DNA of 64,000 nt, from positions 8,996,242-9,060,241 of the forward strand of contig NW_022145611.1 of the NCBI RefSeq assembly GCF_000002235.5, read 5' to 3'. Below the pieces are notes generated by a model. The model had not been told where the DNA came from, searched no databases, and saw nothing but the letters and a program-made list of their open reading frames with translations. Both the position numbers and the translations under genes were made by a program. Position 1 is the first letter of the stretch, and the number at the start of each line of letters is the position of its first letter. Shown here piece by piece: positions 1-13,000 of this stretch. This stretch comes from Strongylocentrotus purpuratus. Taxonomy: Eukaryota; Echinodermata; Echinoidea; Camarodonta; Strongylocentrotidae.

Positions 1-147
1 GTCATATCTCAGCTGTTTTTGACATTTGGACATTATTTTTTATGGTCTTTTGAAAAAAATTAAGAAATTCTAAAAATAAAGTTTTATGATGTCACAGCTA
101 GGTACTCTATTGTAACTCTGCATTATTACATTGTTGTTTCTTTGCAG

Positions 148-339
148 GTGATTCTGGAGTTGGCAAGTCGGCCCTGATCAGTCACATGCTGAAGCGTCTT
201 TGCCGGGAGAAAGGAACCACCACAGAGCACGGCTCCATCCTGGGGGAGGTGTTCAACTACAGCGATAGAGGCACCAACATCCTCTCCAACATCTCTGCTC
301 TCACATCAAGTGTGCTCAACGAGGATGGCATGAATGGAG
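148..339 (+). CDS. Dynein exon a: AAA3 P-loop
   Basis: The exon follows TTTGCAG and ends before GTCAGT. Its first two bases complete a Gly codon from an unseen exon. It encodes [11 protein letters not shown] (Walker A) and then a hydrophilic stretch ([16 protein letters not shown]) not typical of AAA3. Confidence 0.85.
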
Positions 340-1044
340 GTCAGTTTGCTTGTTATACTAGTTTGTCCCAAAAAGTGAAGAAAGATGTAAAAACAGGAGA
401 AGATGCAAACATGTTTATTTTTTTATTCAATTTAATTAATTCACTCATTCAAAATACAAAATTATAAAGTAACAAACATCATGGCAACAATACAAGTAAA
501 GCTTGGTTTTAAAATGAGTTGGGACAAATGAAAGATTAAAATTTTGTAAATTTCATCCCTACATTGAAAACGAATGTAAAAATTAAGTGCTTTGGGCAGT
601 AATGTTGTGTTGTTCACCTTTGAACCCTACATCTATTGCCCGGCAGGTGGAATGATGGGAGGCGGAGCAATGGACTTGACCTTTATGACGGGGGGACAGG
701 TCAAGAAACAAGTTACAGGATTGGTCAGCACCACCCTACAGCTCAGTGCCCAGACCGCTCCGGCCAGAGTGACCACTCAGATACAGCACAAACTGATCAA
801 GAAGGGCAGAGACACCATGGTCGGACCTAGAGGCAAGAAGGTCGGTATCACTACTTAGTTTGTATGATTATCAGTGTATTGGTCAGAGCTATTTATGATT
901 GCATATACATACACATATACCTGTAGGGAGATATGGGAAATAAATAGACATAACAGAGAGGGACAGAGGGAGGTGATTGGTATGTATGAAGTAGAAAGAA
1001 AGATATAGAAACTAAGAAAGGAGAAGAGAGAGAGATGAGAGATC

Positions 1045-1077
<33 letters not shown>

Positions 1078-4000
1078 ACGAGTTAAGAGAGAAAGGAACA
1101 GGTCAATACAACGTTAACACAATATTCACAGAGCAGACCAGTGGCAGAGGAAAGTGAGATAAGATATATGTACACATTTCTAGACTGAAATGCAATTTTG
1201 TTGAAGATAGAGAAACAATCATTATTATATTTTTGCTGTCCCCAGGTTGTGGTCTTTGTGGATGATCTCAACCTACCCGCTCCAGAGCAGTATGGAGCCC
1301 AACCTCCCCTGGAGCTCCTCAGGCAGTTCATGGAACTACACGGATTCTATGACACTACCAAGCTAACTTGGAAGGTAATATCTCTCTTCTATTCCTGTTA
1401 TATTAGCAACACTTTTAGTTATGGTCAAACCCTAAAATCTCTAATGATGTTTGTCAGTGTGCAATGAATAGCGTGTTTTTAAAGTGTATAATACGACAAA
1501 GAAAAGACCTTTCACAAAATATACCCACCATTTGTACATTATTTAATATGCAGGATATGGAAGTAGCTATGCCGTTACTGTTAATTTTGAATGTCATGGT
1601 AAATTGTTTGGTTTCCACCAAAGTTTTTATGGCATTTTGTTGCCAAATACATGCGAATGCCCTTTTGAGACGTTTTGTTTTACTTTGAGAGAAAAACATG
1701 AGTAAGAGAAAAGATTCAAAGCATAATCGCAAGACGAATGAAGTGGTCATGAGGCATACTCAGGTAACTTGTGCAGAGCTCAGATGCAAGAAGCTTTTGT
1801 TTCAATAGATCTGTTTCTTGTTTTCAGAATATCTCGGATGTGACGCTAGTGGCTGCCTGTGCACCGATAGGAGGAGGGCGTAACTCCATCAGTCCAAGAC
1901 TTCTTAAACACTTCTGGTAAGTCAAGGATACTTCAACGCTGCCTTCATGTTTTCAGGAGGTAGTAAGAACGTGTTAAAGAATTAAATATTAATTATTATT
2001 AATTCTTTATTGCCACCTAAACTTGAGGTTCGATTTTAAATGAAAATAAAAATACAAACAGATAGATAATAATGTACACAAAGTCAAAGAAATTGTAGAG
2101 TCTAAATATATGAATGACAATGTGCTACAATCAAATTATTAATATGATTATGGTATTTTATGTATCCTCTGATAGGATAAGATAACAAATTAAATGAATC
2201 TTTGCATTTAATGCTTAATTACTCTTCCTTATTGTTGTTTTATTGTAAAGATATTTGTACATCAAGTGAAAATTGAAGAAAGAAAAGCATGTGTAGAACT
2301 AATTTTCAAACCTTTAGTGATTTAATCCATGTCATATGTTCTAAATTGAATCAAACTCCTCTTCGCAGCATGCTGGCCTTGCCACAGCCATCCACCCGCT
2401 CCCTCCAGCACATCTACCAGGTCCAGCTAGGGCGTTTCCTGGAGAATGGGGACTTCCTACCCGATGTGAAGGAGCTCCTCAACCCCCTGGTCTCCGCTTC
2501 CATAGCCATCTACTACAAGATGTGTGCCAACATCCTACCCACTCCTGCAAAGTCTCATTATACCTTCAACCTTAGAGATCTATCCAAGGTAAGGATAAGG
2601 GTATGATTAATTGATAATTTCATGATGTGAGCCATACCGGTAAATAGTTCTGAAGCTGTTCTATAAAATTACACAGAAATAATATGTGAGACACTTTTCA
2701 TTTTGGAGATTACCCCCCGGACAACTATCTTAGAGGATGGTTGTCATAGGGGGTAGTTGTCTGGGGGTAGTTGTTTAGGGGTAGTTGTCCAGGGGTAGTA
2801 GTCCTAGAGCTAGAGGGTGGTTGCTGTAGGGGGTAGTTGTCCTAGGGGGTAGTAGACTGGGGGTGGTTATCCGGGGGATGGATGTCCAGGGGGTAGGTGT
2901 CCTAGAACAAAATACAAGACAACCAGTTCAAGAGAGAACTTCCAATATTAATTCTATGTCATACAACTCTCATTGTTTTTCTTTTCTACCCTCTTTTTTC
3001 CTGTTTCACGTTATCTAAATTTTTCAATAATAGTTTCTCTTTGGTAAAGTCTCAAACAATCATTCTATTAAACTTGTCACCTTAATTGTTTCTAGGTGAT
3101 CCTAGGCCTACTGTTAGCCAATGAGACCACAGTCACCTCCACCGAGTCTGCAGCGCAGCTCCTGGCCCACGAGGCTATGAGGGTCTTCCATGACAGGCTG
3201 GTCGATGACAAGGATCGCCTCAAGTTCTTTGAGTTTCTAGCTGACGATTTGCACAACTATTTTAAGGTATGGTTCATCACTCAAGAACTGCTTCCTCAAT
3301 GACTTGGTAGCTAGAAGAAGGATGAGGGAATGTATTATTGATATAATTGAAAAAATTGATAAATGGAAACAAAATCCTTTTGAATAGGCTGTACTTTGTC
3401 ACTAAAAGTTGATTATTTACTGATGATTTTCTTGTTTAACATTTTATGCTGTTGCTGAAATGTATTGCTTTTAATAATTTCATTTGAAGTTAGTGATTGA
3501 ACTGAAATTATCTCAACACGTTGGGTGACAGAACTTGTATTAATTCTGTACTGTTTATGACACCAGGTGAAATGGTCTGCTGAGACCCTTCGAGATAAGC
3601 CGTTCCTGTTTGGTGATTTCTTGGACCTGAATGCGCCTTCTGCAGAGCGTATCTACCGACCGATTAACGACTACGGCAAACTGTCAAGCATCCTGGAAGA
3701 ATTCCTTGTCCGCATCAATTACGGCGGAGGACAGGTGAGATAACTTTGGATGTAATAAGGATGTCTTCTACTGCACTTTGAATGTTTTCAAGAAAATGGT
3801 AGTCCTACTAGCAACTATGATTTACTTGCACTGTGGAACTTCACACATGTCACATCTATTCTGCTAAGAATGACTTTATTACCAGCCTCTTATACATGTA
3901 CTTAACTGATCTCTGAGAAGTGACTAACTTTTGTTTATGAGTAGCTCAAACATTGTGGAGTGATGTGTGCAGCGCTCTGTAACCGCAAGGAAAAGGTGCT

Positions 4001-7000
4001 ATATCAAATAAATTTTGATTGATTTGATTGATTGATGTTATCACTGTAGAAAACAGCAGATTTTTACACTTTATTGCATTCTTTTACATAGGTGTGACTC
4101 CATCTCCAAATTTACATAATGTTTTAGTGATAGAATTAGGAGATGAACCCTATAGTAGCTGGTGGCAGATCCTAAAAGAACCCTTGCTTTTGCTGGTATA
4201 TGTGTAGCATTTAAAAGCATGCGAATGGATTTTGATGGTTTAGGTGCTAACCATTAAATCAGAGATACTATTACAAGTAAAGAACACCTATTCCATTTCT
4301 CTTCTCTAGCTTGTGTTCTTCAGGGAGGCCCTTGAGCATATCGTCCGAGCCGCCAGGGTATTCCGCCAACCCGGAGGCCACATGGTCCTGGTGGGACTGG
4401 ACGGTACCGGCAAGTCCACCACTGTCCAGCTGGCCTGCCACGTGGCCGGGTGCGAGCTCTTTAAGCTGATGCTGACAAGGGGGTACGGTCAGTCGGACTT
4501 CAGGGACGATCTCAAGACGGTGTTCAGGAAGGCAGGGGTCAAGGGCATCAACGTGGTGTTTCTACTCACGGACAGTGATATTGTCAAGGTAAGTGTGGCA
4601 TACCAGTTGTCAATTCCAGGGAAATCCCCCCTAGACTGAACGTACATACCCGTGGAAGATTATCATCTAGATGATTTCATTAACTCTTCTAGAAGTACCC
4701 ATGAAGAACAAATGACACCTGAATAGTTACCTACTGGACACAATTGCCTGTGAACCATCTGTGATCAACATTTAGGATTGGTATCATCCTTTTTTGTTTG
4801 CATTGGTAAATCTGTATTGGTGTGGGTGTGGTAGTCCAGAGGATAGACCTTTGGACACAGAAATGCCAAATATATGTTTTAAACACTTTGTAGATGTTGT
4901 TAATATTCAATGAAATCCAATTTGAGATACTAACAATATTGCAATTAACATTTATGTTCCTACAAAATGCCATCCAGGCCATCTAAGACTTTACATGTAA
5001 ATAGCTCTTGAATTGTTGGGGTTCTGCAGACCTTTTTTCAAGATCAAGGTCTATACAGATTTATACTTCAAGATTGTCAGTTTTTTTCTTGCAAACCTTT
5101 GTTTTATTCAAAATTAATCATCTTTTGTTGCTAGGAATCTTTCCTGGAAGACATCAACTGTGTGCTGAACTCTGGTGAGGTTCCCGACCTCTTTGATAAC
5201 GATGACATGGAGGGCATCATGATGGAGCTCAAGAGAGTTGCTCAGGATGCTGAGATGCCAGATAACAGAGAATCTGTCTATGGGTTCTTTATACAGGTAG
5301 GAAGAAGAGTTATTATGAGCTTGAGAGGGATGATCAATGAATTCCTACACTTCTCTTATGGTTGATGTCTTTTAAAATACTTTTCAACTTTTCAGTTCAG
5401 ATATTCTATGGATCTATTCTGCATTCATTAACTAGGAAAAGAAAGAAATTTTGCTTTCTAATTTCAAATTCTAATATGATTGATGCAATTAGACATGCAT
5501 GTACATATAACTTCCATTAATATATTATCTTTTTGGAGCCAGAAGGATGTTAACCCTTTGTAAAAGGATTTAAGTTGGCTCCGAATAGATAATATTCTGT
5601 TGTGGTAGAGAGTTGTTGCTTTTTATATTCAGCCAAACCTGTATACAAAGACCAATTGTCTCCTGGCTAGAAATTCAACTCTATTTATTTCCTTCACCTG
5701 ATTTTTAAGTCAAACGTGCCTATTAATGTTAGCTCCCAGATATGAAAGGCCTTTCTTATCATTTCTTTTGAACAGTCTGTTTACCCAGTTCAATGATATA
5801 CAAAATGCAACAATCCCTGCCTTTCTTTTATTTCAGAGGGTCAAAAGTAGACTTCACATCGTCATAGCCACCAGCCCGGCTGGAGAGGCCTTCCGGCAGC
5901 GTTGCCGTAGCAACCCCTCCCTGGTGAACTGCTGTACCTTTGACTGGTATGACGAGTGGAGCACCGAGGCCATGCTGAGAGTGGCCCATGTCTTCCTGAT
6001 GAGGGCAGACTTCAAAGGAATCCTGGGAGACACCGACCCAAAGGTAGGTCCGACATTGCAACATGTAGTACATCACATGGAATGCATCAATCAAACATAC
6101 TTGGTTTTTTTTTTTTTGATAGCTGATGTGTGTGGTATTCTGGGAGTTTCCCAGGAGTGTGTTTTTTTTAACATCAATGGCAAAAAAAAAAAAATCCTCT
6201 TTTGAAATATTAATCCACTATGGAATCACTTGTCTGTATTTGGCTGTAAAATTAGAATGCGAACTTTTTGTGAATCCTTTCCCGTAATGCAGTTTGTATG
6301 CACCGGGTAAAACATATGCGAGAACAAACACGGCTGCATAAATGAAGAGGCAGTTAACGTGTGTTTGCGATGCTCATTGTGAAGGGAAACAGCTCTTTAA
6401 TACATGAGTATATAGACCATTTCGTAATGTAACCAAATCTTATGCATACGTCTTTGTGAAGTGCCCCAATACAAATATTTATTTCACTTGTAATGAAAAA
6501 TTGTATTACAATAGTCAGAATGCTAAATACGTATATTAAGTATTTTTAGGTAGGGCAAGCCTTTATGTTTGTCCTACCTGGCAACAACTAATGCAGTTCG
6601 CATTCTGACTATTGAAATACAATTATTTGCTACAGATGAATGAAATAATTAGAATCAGGCACTTTATAAAGACGTATGAATTAGATTTGGTTACAATACG
6701 AAAATAGTCCATTGGTTCTGGTACAGTAAATATGGTTGTTTTTAATCAACTGACTTTCACCCCTTCCTTTTTCTGTCAGACCTTGAGGGAGAACATAGCG
6801 CAGGTCTGTGTCGGTGTCCACGATGATGTCACAAAGGAATCGGTGAGGTATTACAATGAGATGAGACGTCACTACTACACCACACCAAGCAGCTACCTGG
6901 ATCTCATCAGACTCTACTCCAACATGCTCGGGGAGCAGAAGGGAAACTTCATGAACAACAAGTAAGAATGAAGTCGGAACTCGTGAAGGGGGCTGCTTCC

Positions 7001-10000
7001 ACTAAATCATATTTATACTAATTTTTACACACAGCATTATTCGTAATAAATTTACATTGCATTGCATGGGTTAAACGTTTAAAGTGTATGAAGAAAAAAT
7101 TAACATGAAAGAAATTTTGAAGAAAAAAATTATGAAGTTTGAGTACAGCTAATCTTAAAAAAAAAAAAAAATGTAATGCTTAAAATGTGACATTTTCTTA
7201 CAGATATTAACATGAATGAAAGATGTTTTTTGTAATGAATCAAATCAAAGAATGTATAGAATTTAATTATGATTATATAATTAATCAATGTTTTTCTATT
7301 TATGATGACAAGAACTTTTAAATTAGAGATACCATAGTTGCCATATATATTTAAATGTATTAGCAGTGTTGTGACGGGGCATTGTGGCGTGCGCCTGTAA
7401 TCCAGCTAAACATGGAAGTTACAAACTGATTCAGCCGAGGACGCAGGTTCGAAACTGAGTCACGTCTTTCACATGGTGACTTTAAAGGTCTGTCCCCAGA
7501 AGTAAATAATCATATCTGAGACTGCTTGATACATGTCTGTAAAAACCCATTACACACACACGAGTACCACCAAACAATCTTTTGCTCCTTGATTCCATTT
7601 ACTGCTTACAGGAACCGTCTTGGTGTAGGATTGTCCAAGCTGGGCGAGGCTAACTCACTGGTTGATGCCATGCAGGATGAGCTGGTTGCTCTTGGTCCAA
7701 AGATTGAAGAGAAGGCTAAGGTATGTTTGGATCAAGGATTTTGCATTATTTTGCTTTTTGTGTTTCTTGGAAATCAGGTAGAGGATTAATTTGGCGATTT
7801 GAGATGAAGATGAAATGTAAAGATCTTTTTGTTGAATCATATCTTGTAAAAAAATATATGACTTGAACAGACTATAAAGTTTTTTTCATTTAATAAGTAC
7901 TTTGTTCACGCCATATATATGAATATATTTCATAACACCATATCATGCTGAATTTACAAGTTATGACATGAATGATTCAAAATAGAAGTCACAAATTTGC
8001 AGGTATCATATAGGGTCTATTGTGATGATAGCACAAGGTGATAATTATTTTTCATGCCTTTTAGTTTCTGTAATTAAAGAGAGTTGATTTTTTTTTCCTT
8101 TTCTATAAAATCTGAGCTGCCAATATCGTAGCGAGAGTCAATTCTGTTTGGGTTTCATGGTATTGTGAAAGTTCAATTTTGATTTGAATGCCATTCTACT
8201 GTGTTTATGACAGGACACGGAACTACTCTTAGAGCAGCTGTCCAAGGACCAGGAAGCAGTGGGCCAGGTTCAGGCCATCGTAGAGCACGAGGAGTCCATC
8301 ATGAAGAGAGAGGCACAGATTGTAGAGGACTACGCTGATGTAAGAAATCATTTGCAGAGTGTGAACAGTTCGCTGTAGACCAAAGCAAATTTAGGAATGC
8401 CAGTTTTCATGCAGGCAAAAGCCTAAATTCAGGCCCTGGCGAGTTATTTTCGGGCCATAGTTTAAGCTTTTTTGTGTTAAAAGTAGCTTATTCTTGGTGA
8501 TTTTCAGGCCATCTGATCAATTCTAACTGGTATCACTGCATACAGGCCATTGCCAACCATGTTGCATGTGCATCCTACATGTATGTATGCTTGGATGTGA
8601 ATAAATAGAACGTTCACGATATGTACAAAACACTTGTGTGCGTCCAACATGGTAGATCGACGGAGCATGCTTGTATTAGTCAGATGATATATATGTATAT
8701 ACTACATTCTTAAGGATTCTAACCAATTTGAGATGAGTTATCCTTGATATTGTAGCATATATTTCTATTGTTAATGATTCTACATGCTGCAAATTGCCAA
8801 ATACATATAAGCAGGAAGATCAGAGAGATGTTAGTTGTTCAGATGCTTTGCAGAACAGAGTTCATGAAATGTTGTTTTATCAGAAAATAAACAATAGTTT
8901 AGCCAAATTTAGCTGTATTACTGATTAAATTTCATTATTCAAACATTTACAAGAGGGAATGTACAATTTTGTTTTTCTTTGTTGAGGTCAACAATCATGT
9001 GTTTTTAAAAAGATGTGATGTGTGTGTAATTGGGTTTTTACAGACGTGTATCAATCAGATATGAATATTTACGTCTGTGGACTGACCTTTAACGTCACCA
9101 TCCGACAGATTGGACTCTGTTTCAAACCGGGGTCGCCTGAGTCGGTTTGTAGGTGAAGACAGAGAGCTGGCCAAGTGAACGTGCCGCTAGACCAACTCGC
9201 ATCTCACAACTCACTTGAAAGTTATGATTCAGTATGTAACAACTCTGCTTTGCTCTGGTTATGTTGACAGCAAGCTCAGCAAGACCTGTCGTCCGTCATC
9301 CCCGCCCTCCAAGAGGCCATCGACGCCCTGGACTCCCTCGACAAGTCTGACATCTCCGAGATCCGCGTCTACTCCAAGCCGCCCGACCTGGTCAATCAGG
9401 TTTTCGCTGCTGTCTGCGTCCTGTTCAGACAGAAGCCCGACTGGAGCACAGCGAAACACCTGCTGGCCGATCAGGGCTTCCTCAAGAAGCTGGTCAACTT
9501 TGACAAGAACAACGTCCCCGATAAGGTACATAATTCAGATACAATCCTAGCATTATAGATGCCATCAGTTTAATGTGAAATAGGAGGGTTTTTTTAAAAA
9601 CTGAATGCAATCAAATTCAACATGTGAAATAGAAGATGTGAAAATTGCTACCTTTAAGAGCATTCTGCATTAAAAAAAAATGATACATGTTTAAGATTAC
9701 ATACTGTCGTTTACCTTTCTAGATCTGGGATTTGCACAAATATGACATAGTGGCCGGTGCATTGGTCATATGTTCTTCTATAGACATGTTTATATATTTG
9801 TTTTCTCCATTAGTAAAATATTTGACATCATGACTTCTTCGATCTTCGATTCCGGGTTTATACAGATAACGCAAAAATAAAATGACAAAATGAAACATGT
9901 AGAGTTAATAATTGCTAGTCAGATCCCAACATCTTATGTCAAATGAATTTATTTTAAATCTTGGTCTTGTATTTTTTTCTTTGACAGATCTCTCGTCAAG

Positions 10001-13000
10001 TGAAGAAGTACACCTCCTTACCAGACTTCATCCCTGAGAAGGTTGGTCAGGTATCTTCAGCCTGCAAGTCTATCTGTCAATGGGTCCTAGCCCTGGAACA
10101 CTATGTAGAAGTCACAAAGGTCAGTCTGCCTTTCCCTCTGTTTCTGTATCTGTGTGTGTGTGTTTGTAGGTTCATCTTTATCTCCATCAGTGCTGGGATC
10201 TCCATCAGTACTGGGATCTCTCTGTTTCTTTATCTGTGTGTGTGTTTGTATAAGTAGGTTCATCTCTATCTCCATCAGTACTGGGATCTCCATCGGTACT
10301 GGGATCTCCATCAGTACTGAGATCCCTCTGTTTCTGTATCTGTGCATGTGTGTGTATATGTAGGTTTGTCTCTATCCCCATCAGTGCTGAGATCTATTTA
10401 TGTTTTTCTTTCTCTCATTCCTGTTGCTCTGTCTCACTGCGTCTTTCATTCCATCTCTCTCGTTCTCCCTCTGTATGTGTGTGTGTGTGTGTTTGTGTAT
10501 ATAGGTTTGTCTCTATCTCTATCATTGCTGAGATCTGTGTCTGCATATCTCTTTCTCAAATTTATATGTCTGTCTCATTGCGCCTGTCATCCCATCTCTC
10601 TCTATCTCCCTCTGTCTCTCCATTCTTCTCCCTCACTTTCTCTGTCACTCATGCTATATCTCTTCCGCTTCACTTGCCCTGGCATCCTGTCTCTCTCCGT
10701 CTCTGTCTTTCTTTGACTACCTTTCACTCCTCTCTTTATGTCCCAAGATTTTATGATACATATATATATATATATATATATCTGCATTATTTATTGATTA
10801 AAATGAGATCAATGTGATATATTTTATCCATTTTAGTGATGGAAATTATTAAATTTATACACAATTCTGTTATAGAACATTATGGTTTCCTTAGTAAAGA
10901 TTTCCTGCAAGTTTGAACATCATCATTGATCTTTGTCTTTGATTCACAGATGGTGAAACCCAAGCAGAAGAGAGTGGAAGAGGCCAAGGAAGCGCTCAAT
11001 CTTGCTCAAGACGGACTTAGGGAAAAACAGGAGAGTTTATCCAAGGTAAGACCGCGATGGTGTTTTCTTGATTTGTTGTTACACTCTCTTTTTAGTAGTG
11101 ATAAGAGATGTTGGTTTGGCACTGTTTATGAATGCCCTGTAGTCTTTCAATCAATAAAGTTGTAAGTTCAAATTTAGGCATATAAATGATATGAAAGAAG
11201 CAAATGTATGAGAAATAAATTTTGATGAGATATGTATATTTGTTGGGTACGGCCTAGGGCTGTATCTTTCTTTTGATATAGACGATGAACCAAAAACAAG
11301 AAAGAGGACAATTTGTTATTATATAGTGCAGCTACTTTATAAATATACTAAATTGTGCTGTAGAATAGATTTAATAGAAAACATAGTGAGATCCAGAGAC
11401 GGCTCTTTGAAAAATCTAGATGTTACAAACTTCATACTAAAGGTGGTTGAAGAATTCATACAGAATTCAAACCTTGAACTTTAACTCTGCAAATTACCTA
11501 TCAAAGAGTGAACGAGGAGCATGACTGAATGACATCGTTGATTGTTATGTTACCCCCTGTTTGCTTATGCGTCTTTTCAGATCCAAGACCATCTGAGGGT
11601 GTTACAGCAGCAGTACGATGACAGCGTGCATCAGAGAGAGTCACTGAGGGAGAGGAAAGTCCTGACCACACTCAGACTCAAGAGGGCGTCTGTTCTGATT
11701 GCGGCCTTGGCTGATGAGGAGGTATGTAAAAAGAATATTTCAATCTAATCATTACTTGAGATAAGATAACAGACAGATGACAAAGAAATAAAACCAAGGG
11801 AATATATAGATCAGTGAATGTCATCATTATTTTTATCCTTCTGATTCAATCTCTTCTGAAAATTTTACTTCCACTTACCTTGCCAATCAAGCATTGGAAT
11901 TTGAATAAAGGGTTTGATATGAACTATAATGTCATAGTTTTCATACACTGTGTTGATAAAAACAGTCTTTCAATGAAAATATTAAGCTTTTTGGGGAGTT
12001 ATGTTCAATTTTGCTATATATTTGACTAAAGATTGGTCTGTTGCAAATATGACTGCTCCCTTAAAGTCAAGAATTCTTTGTTACTGAGGTAAAGAAAAAA
12101 AACACATCTAAAGGAAGGTATTCATATAGGAACAAAATGTAGTCACACTTTTGGTATGGAAGTATCATAAATATGTATACATTGAAGAGCAGTTTGACCT
12201 AAATAAATTGAAAGGTATTAATTATGTGTATCTTTACTCAAAGCGAAATATAAATAGTCGTAAAAAAAACAACTTATATCTGATATACTCTTATGTATCA
12301 CTTTATTTCACAGGTGCGATGGGCGGAGTCAATGGACATACTGGAGGGTAAACTCCAGGGTGTGGTGGGCGACACCCTGGTATCTGCCTCCAGCATTGCC
12401 TACCTGGGGGTCTTCACTGCCTCCTACAGGAGGGGAATGATCAACAAATGGGTGGATATGTGTCAGAGTAGGGGAATACCTTTGTCACATGACTTCACTC
12501 TCATTCATTCCATGGCTGAACCTAACATAGTGAGTTTTGTGGAGTGTGTTGCTTGTGAATTTCATCTTGGAGTGGATTTGATTATTTTTTATTATTTACG
12601 TTCTATGTCATTGTAATGAGCAGTGGCTTTTAATCCAGAAGGGTATGGTAGAGAACACAATTTGAACAGTAGGGCAAAGGAAGTATCAAAACGCGCTGAA
12701 CAAATGTTGAAATGCAGTTGTAGTGATTATGTATTGGGACTTGGGACATATTTCCATCAGATCACATAGAAAGATGTTGATTGATATACAGTTTTCAATG
12801 TCCAAGTACACATTAGAAGGAGGAAATTATTTTAAAAGTGACCCTTCCACTGGGAACAGTAAATGAATGATGGATTTGTTTCATGATGGCTCAGAAGGGT
12901 GTAAAAATAATATTATTTCTTCTTCCTCTCCCTGTCCAGGTTCGTAAATGGCATAACGAAGGGCTACCTCAAGACAGTCACTCCACCGAGAATGCCATTT

